Source: Micromonospora parathelypteridis | GTDB taxonomy: Bacteria > Actinomycetota > Actinomycetes > Mycobacteriales > Micromonosporaceae | DNA: 64,000 bases | Direction: 5' to 3' | NCBI RefSeq assembly: GCF_014201145.1 | Contig: NZ_JACHDP010000001.1 | Span: forward strand, 3,720,001-3,784,000 | In this document: positions 52,428 through 60,194 of the stretch, piece by piece | Numbering within the stretch: position 1 is the stretch's first letter | How the letters are laid out: each line of letters starts with the position of its first letter | Translations under genes and position numbers: made by a program | Notes under the pieces: generated by a model | The model's database searches: none | The model's input: the letters and a program-made list of their open reading frames with translations, nothing else | What the model was told of the DNA's origin: nothing

Positions 52428-53723
52428 GTGAGCGACTTCGACCCCGGTCGCCGGCGATTCCTGGGCCACCTTGGGCTCGCCGGAATGGGTGCACTCGGCG
52501 CCAGCTCGTTCCTCAGCGCGTGCGCCAGCTCCGCGAGCGGGCCGACGACGAGCAACGGCTCGGGCGCGGTCACGATCCAGTCCAACCTCTCCTCGCCCCA
52601 GGCCAAGGAGGCGATGGAGAAGCTCATTGCGAACTTCAACGCGCAGGGCAAGGGCAAGGCGAGCCTCAACACGATCGCCTCGGAGACCTTCCGGACCCAG
52701 CTCCCGACGTACCTGACCTCGGCGAACCCGCCGGACCTCTACACCTGGTACGCGGGCTCGGTCGCCAACGACTACGCCAGCAAGAACCTGCTGCTGGACG
52801 TCTCCGACGTGTGGAAGTCGATGGGCGACTACCCCGAGTCGCTGCGCACCCTCTCCACCGAGGCCAGCGGCAAGCAGGTCTTCGTGCCGATGAACAACTA
52901 CTGGTGGGGCTTCTTCTACCGCAAGTCCAACTTCGCCAAGTGGGGCGTGCAGGAGCCGAAGACCTGGACCGACTTCCTGGCCCTGTGCGAGACGCTGAAG
53001 AGCAAGGGCGTTCCGCCGATCGGCATCGGTCTCGGCGACACCCCGTGGATCGCCTCGGCCTGGTTCGACTACCTCAACATCCGGATCAACGGCGCGCCGT
53101 TCCACCGCGAGCTGCTCGCCGGCAAGCAGCGCTTCGACGACCCCAAGGTCAAGGCGGTCTTCACCCGCTGGCGCGAGGCCCTGCCCTACTTCGACCCCAA
53201 GGGCAAGGCGTACCCGTTCCAGGAGGCGACCACCGCGCTGCTGGCCGGCAAGACCGGCATGTTCCTGATCGGCACGTTCTTCGCCGACGCGGCACCCAAG
53301 GACGCCCTCGGCGACCTGGACTTCTTCCGGTTCCCGATCATCGACCCGGCGGTGCCGCTGGCCGAGGAGGCCCCGACGGACGGCTTCTTCGCGAGCGCGA
53401 AGACCGCCAACCCGGACGGCACCAAGGCCCTGCTGACCTACCTCTCCGGGGTCGAGGCCCAGGAGGCGTACGTCAAGGCCAGCTCCGGCATCGTGCTGCC
53501 GGCCAACCCCAAGGCCAAGGCCTCCGACTCGCCGCTGGTCGCCAAGGGCAAGGCGATGCTGGACGAGGCCAAGGAGCTGACTCAGTTCTTCAACCGCGAC
53601 TCGAGCGACGCACTCCAGCCGACCGCGGACACCGCACTGACCAAGTTCCTCGACAAGCCGGACCAGATCGACGCGATCCTGCGGGAGTGGCAGGCCGGCG
53701 CCGAGAAGGTCTTCAAGGGCTGA
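52428..53723 (+). CDS. ABC transporter sugar-binding lipoprotein
   Basis: A 431-residue family-1 extracellular solute-binding protein. The N-terminus combines a Tat motif (GRRRFLGHLG) with a lipobox (LSAC, Cys32), so it is a Tat-exported lipoprotein. The body has the binding-protein pattern (NNYWWGFFYRKSNFAKWG; aromatic residues typical of a sugar cleft). GAGGAAGGGA precedes the GTG start. It feeds the two permeases downstream. An alpha-galactoside such as melibiose or raffinose is the likely ligand, given the adjacent galactosidase. Confidence 0.93.
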   Translation: MSDFDPGRRRFLGHLGLAGMGALGASSFLSACASSASGPTTSNGSGAVTIQSNLSSPQAKEAMEKLIANFNAQGKGKASLNTIASETFRTQLPTYLTSANPPDLYTWYAGSVANDYASKNLLLDVSDVWKSMGDYPESLRTLSTEASGKQVFVPMNNYWWGFFYRKSNFAKWGVQEPKTWTDFLALCETLKSKGVPPIGIGLGDTPWIASAWFDYLNIRINGAPFHRELLAGKQRFDDPKVKAVFTRWREALPYFDPKGKAYPFQEATTALLAGKTGMFLIGTFFADAAPKDALGDLDFFRFPIIDPAVPLAEEAPTDGFFASAKTANPDGTKALLTYLSGVEAQEAYVKASSGIVLPANPKAKASDSPLVAKGKAMLDEAKELTQFFNRDSSDALQPTADTALTKFLDKPDQIDAILREWQAGAEKVFKG

Positions 53724-53724
53724 C

Positions 53725-54642
53725 GTGACAGCAACAGTCTCCACGACTTCGGTCACACCCACCCGGCGGCGGCGACGGTCGGCTCGACTGTCGCCGCTGC
53801 TGGTGGCGTTCGTCCTGGTGCCGTTCGCGGTCGAGAGCATCTGGGTCTTCTGGCCGGCGCTCCAGGGCTTCTGGTTCTCCCTCACCCGCTGGGACGGGAT
53901 GTCGCCGCCGACCTTCGTCGGCACGGACAACTACGTCGAGCTGACCGGTGACGCCACCTTCCGGGGTGCGCTGCTCAACACGGTGATCTGGCTGGTGCTC
54001 TTCGGTGGCCTCTCCGTGCTGGGCGGTTTCGGCATGGCGTTGGTCCTGCAGAAGGAGCGGCGCGGGGTGGGCTTCTATCGGGCCGCCCTGTTCACCCCGG
54101 TCGTCTTCTCGCTGGTGGTGACCGCGCTGGTCTGGCGGGTGTTCTACCAGCCCGACGGCATCGCCGACACGCTGCTGCGGGCCGTTGGCCTGGAGCACCT
54201 GATCCGGCCCTGGCTAGCCGACCCGCAGACCGCCCTGTACGCGGTGATCCTGCCCGCCCTGTGGCGGCAGATCGGGTACGTGATGGTGCTGTTCCTGGCC
54301 GGGCTGAAGGCGATCGACCCGGCGCTGCACGAGGCGGCCCGGATGGACGGTGCCAACTCCTGGCAGCGGCTGCGGCACGTCACCATCCCCCAGCTCAAGG
54401 GGGTCAACGCCGTCGTGCTGTCGGTCATCGTGATCGACTCGCTGCGCTCGTTCGACATCGTCTGGTCGCTGACCAAGGGTGGGCCGTACCACTCCTCGGA
54501 GCTGCTCAGCACCTACATGTACTCGACCGCGTTCCAGAGCCTGCGGCTGGGCTACGCCTCCGCGATCGCCGTCGTGATCTTCGTGCTCGCGCTGGCCGTC
54601 ATCCTCGGCTACCTGGTTCGCGCGTTCCGGGAGGAAGCGTGA
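53725..54642 (+). CDS. ABC sugar permease (MalF type)
   Basis: A 305-residue permease with six membrane helices and the ATPase-docking EAA loop EAARMDGANSWQRLRHVTIPQL in its second half (docking Gly at GAN). It starts 1 bp after the binding-protein gene and overlaps the next permease (TGATG), forming one transcript. It works as a heterodimer with that permease. Confidence 0.93.
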   Translation: MTATVSTTSVTPTRRRRRSARLSPLLVAFVLVPFAVESIWVFWPALQGFWFSLTRWDGMSPPTFVGTDNYVELTGDATFRGALLNTVIWLVLFGGLSVLGGFGMALVLQKERRGVGFYRAALFTPVVFSLVVTALVWRVFYQPDGIADTLLRAVGLEHLIRPWLADPQTALYAVILPALWRQIGYVMVLFLAGLKAIDPALHEAARMDGANSWQRLRHVTIPQLKGVNAVVLSVIVIDSLRSFDIVWSLTKGGPYHSSELLSTYMYSTAFQSLRLGYASAIAVVIFVLALAVILGYLVRAFREEA

Positions 54643-55463
54643 TGAACAAGCTCCGCACCGGCGCCTTCCACACCGGCATGATCCTGCTCTCGCTGCTCTG
54701 GCTGGGCCCGGTGCTCTGGGTCGTGGTGATGTCCACCCGATCGTTCGACGACATCGCCGCGCACGGCGTGGGCAGCCTGCCCCAGTCGTTCACCCTGGAC
54801 ACCTACCGGCAGGCGTGGACCGACGGCGGCGAACTGCGCGCTTTGATCAACAGCATGCTGGTCACTGTCCCGTCGGTGGCGTTGAGCCTGTGCCTGGCCG
54901 CGATGGCCGCGTTCGCGCTGAGTCGCTTCCGGATTCCCGGCCGGCGGACCATTCTGCTGCTGATGCTCGCCGGTAACCTGCTGCCACCGCAGATCCTGCT
55001 CATCCCGGTGTCCAAGTTCAGCGAGCTGACCGGCCTGTACGACACGCTCTGGGCGCTGATCGCGGTGCAGGTCGGCTTCGGGCTCGGCTTCTACACGTTC
55101 GTTCTGCACGGCTTCATGCGGGACCTGCCGGGCGAGATCCAGGAGGCGGCGACGATCGACGGCGCCGGCACGGCGCAGATCTTCACCCGGGTCATGCTGC
55201 CGCTGACCCGGCCCGCGCTGGCCGCGCTCGGTGCGCTCTCCTTCACCTGGATCTTCAACGATCTGCTCTGGGCGATCACCGTGCTGCGCACCGACGACAA
55301 GATGCCGGTCACCCCGGCGCTGCTCGGCCTCCAGGGACAGTTCGTCTCGTCCTGGAACGTCATCGCCGCCGGCACGGTCATCGCGGCGGTCCCCACCGTC
55401 GCGGTCTTCCTGCGTTTCCAGCGGCACTTCGTCTCCGGCCTGGCTCTCGGAGCGGTCAAGTGA
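54642..55463 (+). CDS. ABC sugar permease (MalG type)
   Basis: A 273-residue partner permease with six helices and the EAA loop EAATIDGAGTAQIFTRVMLP. The stop overlaps the start of the alpha-galactosidase gene (GTGA). No ATP-binding subunit gene lies in the operon, so ATP is presumably supplied by a shared MsiK-like ATPase encoded elsewhere, as is usual for actinobacterial sugar importers. Confidence 0.93.
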   Translation: MNKLRTGAFHTGMILLSLLWLGPVLWVVVMSTRSFDDIAAHGVGSLPQSFTLDTYRQAWTDGGELRALINSMLVTVPSVALSLCLAAMAAFALSRFRIPGRRTILLLMLAGNLLPPQILLIPVSKFSELTGLYDTLWALIAVQVGFGLGFYTFVLHGFMRDLPGEIQEAATIDGAGTAQIFTRVMLPLTRPALAALGALSFTWIFNDLLWAITVLRTDDKMPVTPALLGLQGQFVSSWNVIAAGTVIAAVPTVAVFLRFQRHFVSGLALGAVK

Positions 55464-57547
55464 CCGCCGCGACGCCGCAGCGTTGGACGCTGCGCGGCGT
55501 GCACACCGAGTACACGGTGACCGTCCCGGCGCACGGCCGCTGGCTTGAGCTGGTCGCGTGGGGGCCGCACGGCGTCTCCGACGGGCCGTCGCCGGTCGCC
55601 TACGACGGCCCGGTGCCGTTCCTCACCGCCGGGGACGCCGCCCCCATCGAGTACGCCACCGACGCCGATCGCCCCTTCACTGGCGCGGACCTGGTCATCG
55701 AAACCCCCACCGGGGAGCGCTGGGTCGGCTTCGTCCACACCGACGTGCGGGTCGACGCCGACGGGCGGGAGCTGGCGGTCGACTTCGCCGACGCGGTGAC
55801 CGGGCTGCGGGCCACCGTGCACTACCGGGTGCCCGCCGGCACCGACGTGGTGCAGCGGTGGGTCGAACTGACCAACGACGGCACCGGCCCGTTGCGGGTC
55901 GTCCGGGCCGGCTCGGGTGGGTTCTGCGTACCGACACCGCACGGCGCGCTGCTCAGCCACCAGTGGGGGCAGTGGGCGCAGGAGTTCCAGCTCTCCCACG
56001 TCGACCTGGGGCACGGCACGTTCAGCATCGGCAGCTCCCAGGGCGTACCCGGGCACCTGCACGTGCCCTGGTTGGCCGTGCGGGACAGTGCCGAGCCGAC
56101 CGGGCCGGCCTGGGCGATGGCACTGGCCTGGACCGGTTCGTGGGAGATCAGCGCCGAGCGGGACACCGGCGGCCTGACCCGGGTACGCGCCGGCCGTCAC
56201 CTCGCCGACGGCCCGCTGGAGCTGGCCGCGGGAGCACGGTTGACCCTGCCGGTGATCACCGGGGCGTACAGCGCGGAGGGCCTGGACGGGCTGGCGCGGG
56301 TCTGGCACACCCACCAGCGGTTGCTCGCCGGTGAGCGGCTCACCCCGCGCCCGGTGCTCTACAACTCGTGGGAGGCCACCTACTTCGCCGTCGAGGCGGA
56401 GAGTCAGCTCGCGCTCGCCCGGATCGCCGCCGAGCTGGGTGTGGAGACGTTCGTCGTGGACGACGGCTGGTTCGTCGGGCGCAACGACGACACCGCGGGC
56501 CTGGGTGACTGGACGCCCGACCCGGCGAAGTTCCCAGCCGGGTTCGACGCGTTCATCGCCGACGTCCGGGCGCTCGGGCTGAACTTCGGGCTCTGGGTCG
56601 AGCCGGAGTGCGTCAACCCGAAGTCGACGCTCTACGCCGAGCACCCGGAGTGGGTCTACTCCGTCGACGGTCGGCCGCTCACCCCGGTACGCAACCAGTA
56701 CCTGCTCGACCTGGGCCGACCGGAGGTAGCCGAGTTCGTCCACTCCACGGTGGACGGTCTGCTGCGCCGGTACGACATCGACTACCTGAAGTGGGACTTC
56801 AACCGGCCGCGTACCGAGCCGGGGCGCCCGGGCGGGGGTGGGCCGCTCGACCTGGACGGCGCGCACGTGGCCAACCTGCACCGGATCTACGAGCGGCTGC
56901 GTCGGGACCATCCCGGGGTGCTGATCGAGGCGTGCGCCGGTGGTGGCGCGCGAACCGACCTGGCGATGGCCGCCCGAGCCGACGTCTTCTGGCCCAGCGA
57001 CAACACGGGTCCGCTGGACCGGCTGGCCATCCAGTACGGCTTCCTGCACGCCAACGCCCCGCACCTGCTCAGCTCCTGGGTCACCGACGCGCCCGGCCTG
57101 TTCGATCCCCGCCCGCGAACGCTCGCGTTCCGGTTCGTCCTGGCGATGGCCGGCGTGCTCGGCATCGGCGCCGACATCCGGGCCTGGACCCCCATCGAGC
57201 GGGCCGAGGCGGCCGGCTGGATCGCCCGCTACAAGGAGATCCGGGACGTCATCACGCACGGCGAGGTGCACCTGATCGGGGGGCCTGACCAGGCCCGCTG
57301 CGCCGTGCAGTACACCGCGCCGGACGAGAGCCGGGTGGTCGTGCTGGCCTGGCACACCGGCCGGCTCGACGGTGCCGGTCTGCTGCCGTCCCGCCCGGTC
57401 CGGTTGCCGCTGCGTGGCCTCGACCCGGCGGCCCGCTACCGGCACGGCGACCGGCACTACTCCGGCAGCCACCTCGGCGCGCTCGGCCTGCCCGTGCAGT
57501 GGAGCCCGACCCACGACGCCGACCTCATCGTGCTGACCCGCGACTGA
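55460..57547 (+). CDS. Alpha-galactosidase (GH36, melibiase)
   Basis: A 695-residue GH36 enzyme. The nucleophile is D446 in DYLKWDFNRP and the acid/base D514 in FWPSDNTGPLDRL, with the conserved CAGGGARTD between them. An N-terminal beta-sandwich domain (~1-280) and C-terminal beta domain flank the barrel. There is no signal peptide, so it acts on imported sugar. It hydrolyses alpha-1,6-galactosides such as melibiose and raffinose. It is the last gene of the import operon and is followed by a terminator. Confidence 0.95.
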   Translation: MTAATPQRWTLRGVHTEYTVTVPAHGRWLELVAWGPHGVSDGPSPVAYDGPVPFLTAGDAAPIEYATDADRPFTGADLVIETPTGERWVGFVHTDVRVDADGRELAVDFADAVTGLRATVHYRVPAGTDVVQRWVELTNDGTGPLRVVRAGSGGFCVPTPHGALLSHQWGQWAQEFQLSHVDLGHGTFSIGSSQGVPGHLHVPWLAVRDSAEPTGPAWAMALAWTGSWEISAERDTGGLTRVRAGRHLADGPLELAAGARLTLPVITGAYSAEGLDGLARVWHTHQRLLAGERLTPRPVLYNSWEATYFAVEAESQLALARIAAELGVETFVVDDGWFVGRNDDTAGLGDWTPDPAKFPAGFDAFIADVRALGLNFGLWVEPECVNPKSTLYAEHPEWVYSVDGRPLTPVRNQYLLDLGRPEVAEFVHSTVDGLLRRYDIDYLKWDFNRPRTEPGRPGGGGPLDLDGAHVANLHRIYERLRRDHPGVLIEACAGGGARTDLAMAARADVFWPSDNTGPLDRLAIQYGFLHANAPHLLSSWVTDAPGLFDPRPRTLAFRFVLAMAGVLGIGADIRAWTPIERAEAAGWIARYKEIRDVITHGEVHLIGGPDQARCAVQYTAPDESRVVVLAWHTGRLDGAGLLPSRPVRLPLRGLDPAARYRHGDRHYSGSHLGALGLPVQWSPTHDADLIVLTRD

Positions 57548-57574
57548 GGCCGGAGCACCACAGCTGGAACACCT

Positions 57575-57611
57575 ACTTCGGCCTCGGTGGCGATCCCACC
57601 GAGGCCGAAGT
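57575..57611. terminator. Bidirectional terminator
   Basis: A perfect 16-bp stem (57575-57590 with 57596-57611) and CGATC loop lie between the convergent alpha-galactosidase and AAA/TPR genes. Confidence 0.92.
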
Positions 57612-57660
57612 CAGGTCGGTCACCGGCTACAGGCCCGTCGCCCGCACCAGCCGGGTCGGC

Positions 57661-60096
57661 TCAGGTGGGCACGAGTTCCCGGCACCGGCGTAGGGCAGCC
57701 AGGGCGAGTGGAGCGTCGCGGCCCGCGATCCCGGCCTCCAGCTCGTTCACCGCTGCCGTGGCCCGCGCCGGCTCACCCACTGCGACCGCAGCCTCGGACA
57801 GCACCAGCACGGCCTCGGCTGCCCACGTCAGGATGCCCTTACCGCGTACCAGCGACAGCGCATCCGTCGCGTGCCGGATGGCCTCGTCCGGTCTCCCGGC
57901 CAGCGTCAGCCGGGCCAGCGCCGTGAGTGCCTGCACCAGCGGCCAGATCGCGCCGACCCGCCGGGCGTCGGCCACCACCTCCCGCAGCGCCCGTTCGGCC
58001 AACTCCACCTGATCGCCGCCGCCGCCGCCGGTGGCGGTACGGGCCAGCACGGTGGCCAGTTCGGCCCGCGCGTCGAGCAGGGTGACCGGCATCCGCTCGG
58101 TGCTGGCCACCAGTCGGGTGAGCCGCTGGGCGAGTCCGTCCAGCCGCCCGGCGGCCCGATCCAGCGACAGTGCGGTCGCCTCGACCAGGGAGGCCAGCCG
58201 CTCGTACCCGGTCTCGTCGACCAGCGCCCGGCCGGCCGTCAGGAGCGCTTCGGCCTGCTCCGGGTGCCCGGCGTGCAACGCGCCCTGCGCCCAGTTCAGG
58301 CAGGCCCGGGCATGTTCGCGGGGCCGGTCGGCCAACTCCGCGGACGCCCGCAGCTCGGTGATGATCGCCCAGGCCGCCGGATCGCCCAACTCCAGCAGCA
58401 GCGAGGCTCGGGCGATGCGGACCGCGAGGTGCGCCCCCGGGTCCCCGCTGGCCGCCGCGGCGCTCTCCGCCTCCGCGCAGCGGGCCAGGTGGTCGTCGAC
58501 GTGCCGGCCGACGACGGTGTCCGGGGCCGCCAGCACCGCGAGCGCCGGGGCCTTGCGTCGCGGTGCGCGCAGGTACGGCACCGCACGTTCGATCTCGGTG
58601 TAGCCGCGCAGCGCCTCGCCCTGCTGGCGCAGCATCCGCCCGAGCACCAGACCCAGTTCACCGCGGGCGCCGGGCGGCAACCGTCGGTCGGCGAGCAGCC
58701 GTTCCAGCACCGGGATCGCCTCGGCCTGGCTGAGCCCGTCGATGGCCGAGCGGCCCAGCTTGGCGGCGAGCCGTACCCGTACCGGTCGGGGAAGCTCGGC
58801 GACGTCCATCGTCTGGAGCAGGAAGCTGGCGGCGGTCGCGTCGTCGCCGCGCTCGGTGGCCAGGTCGGCGGCCGCTTCGGCGTTGCGGACAAAGTCGGCG
58901 CCGCTGCCGGCCCGGCGATAGTGGTGCGCCAGTTGGGCGACCGGCCTCGGCAGCTCCCGCTCCAGCACCCGAGCGACGCGCAGGTGCAGCCACTCGCGGT
59001 TCTCCCGGGGCACCAGGTCGTACACCACCTGTCGGGCCAGGTCGTGGCGGAACCGCAGGCCATCCCCGGCGTCGTGCAGCAGGCCCGCCTGGTGGGCCGC
59101 GGTCAGTGCCGCGCCGACCGCCACCCGGTCCAGGCTGAGCACGGAGGCGAGGATGCGCTGGTCCGGTGCCAGCCCCAGCACGGCACCGGCGCCGAGCACC
59201 TCCCGAGCGGCCTCGTCGAGCGGGCGCAGCCGCCAGAGCAGCACGTCACGCAGAACGAACGGGACGCTGTCGTCGGCCAACGGGTCGCCACCGCGCTCGG
59301 CGAGCGTACGCAGCACCTCCTCGACCACGAACGGGATGCCGGCGGTGCGGTCGAGCAGGGTCGCCGTCAGTTGCTGCGGCGGGTCGTCGAGCCGCAGGGT
59401 CCGGGCGGCCAGCCGGCGTACGTCATCAGCGTCCAGCGGGCTGAGCGCGACGCGGGTGACGCTCCACGGTGGTGTCCGCGCCAACGCGTCGTGGATCGGC
59501 GTGGTGCCTCCCGGCGCCGCCGTGCGGGCGGTCAGCACCACCGCCAGCCCGTCGACCGGGTGGGTGCTCAGGTAGCCGAGGAGTTCGCAGGTCACCGGGT
59601 CGGCCCAGTGCAGGTCCTCGAGCAGCAGCGTGGCGGGACTCAGCGCGGCCAGCACCGCGGCGACGGCCCGGAGCAGGCGGTGCCGCTCGGCGGCCGGGTC
59701 GGTCAACGGGAGTGGCGCGTCGGGCAGCGCGTCCGCCAGTTCGGGCAGCAGCGGTGCGAGCGCACCGGCCACCGGGCTGAGCGCGCCGAGTCGGTCGCCG
59801 CTGCCGCGGATCGCGTCCAGCAGCACACCGAGTGGAAAGGGTTCCGGCACGTCGTCGCACTCGCCGACGAGGTGGTGCCCGGGAAGTTCGGCGAGCAGTT
59901 CGGCGATCAGCCGGCTCTTGCCGATCCCGGGCTCGCCCTCCAGCAGGATCAGGCACGGCGGGGCTTCGACGAGCCGGCGTAGCTGGGCCAGCTCCTCTGC
60001 TCGTCCGACGAACTCGACGGGTCCGCGCAGACGTTCGGGGCGGACGGGAACTGGGCCCCCGCCGCCCCGCGTCTTGTCCTCGTTGCCGTCGATCAC
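57661..60096 (-). CDS. AAA ATPase/TPR protein of the LAL type lacking the LuxR domain
   Basis: An 811-residue protein. Residues ~25-300 form an AAA_16/NB-ARC-like ATPase with Walker A GEPGIGKSRL, Walker B TLLLEDLHWADP and sensor-like segments. The remainder is helical TPR-type repeats. This is the layout of large LuxR regulators (LAL family), but the C-terminus ends RRCRELVPT without the ~65-residue LuxR HTH. The terminator just downstream leaves no room for a frameshifted HTH. The GTG start has a poor ribosome site. It may act as a signalling scaffold ATPase; DNA binding is not predicted. Confidence 0.85.
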   Translation of the reverse strand: MIDGNEDKTRGGGGPVPVRPERLRGPVEFVGRAEELAQLRRLVEAPPCLILLEGEPGIGKSRLIAELLAELPGHHLVGECDDVPEPFPLGVLLDAIRGSGDRLGALSPVAGALAPLLPELADALPDAPLPLTDPAAERHRLLRAVAAVLAALSPATLLLEDLHWADPVTCELLGYLSTHPVDGLAVVLTARTAAPGGTTPIHDALARTPPWSVTRVALSPLDADDVRRLAARTLRLDDPPQQLTATLLDRTAGIPFVVEEVLRTLAERGGDPLADDSVPFVLRDVLLWRLRPLDEAAREVLGAGAVLGLAPDQRILASVLSLDRVAVGAALTAAHQAGLLHDAGDGLRFRHDLARQVVYDLVPRENREWLHLRVARVLERELPRPVAQLAHHYRRAGSGADFVRNAEAAADLATERGDDATAASFLLQTMDVAELPRPVRVRLAAKLGRSAIDGLSQAEAIPVLERLLADRRLPPGARGELGLVLGRMLRQQGEALRGYTEIERAVPYLRAPRRKAPALAVLAAPDTVVGRHVDDHLARCAEAESAAAASGDPGAHLAVRIARASLLLELGDPAAWAIITELRASAELADRPREHARACLNWAQGALHAGHPEQAEALLTAGRALVDETGYERLASLVEATALSLDRAAGRLDGLAQRLTRLVASTERMPVTLLDARAELATVLARTATGGGGGDQVELAERALREVVADARRVGAIWPLVQALTALARLTLAGRPDEAIRHATDALSLVRGKGILTWAAEAVLVLSEAAVAVGEPARATAAVNELEAGIAGRDAPLALAALRRCRELVPT

Positions 60097-60138
60097 CGTG
60101 GGGTCGAGCAGATCACCCCCGGTGGGACGAACGGTCGG

Positions 60139-60181
60139 CCGGCGGACCGACGGTGACCTGAGTCACACGCCGGTCCGCCGG
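60139..60181 (-). terminator. Nested hairpin downstream of the subtilase gene
   Basis: CCGGCGGACCG (60139-60149) pairs with CGGTCCGCCGG (60171-60181), and the loop contains a second inverted repeat GTGAC-n4-GTCAC. It lies 14 bp after the subtilase stop and about 43 bp before the AAA/TPR start, so it ends the subtilase transcript. Confidence 0.7.
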
Positions 60182-60194
60182 TCGGTCGACACCG

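Noticed and set aside
57548..57660. Frameshifted LuxR HTH belonging to the AAA/TPR protein
   Set aside because: The space downstream of the stop is only about 110 bases, holds a perfect terminator and does not translate to an HTH in any frame I read.
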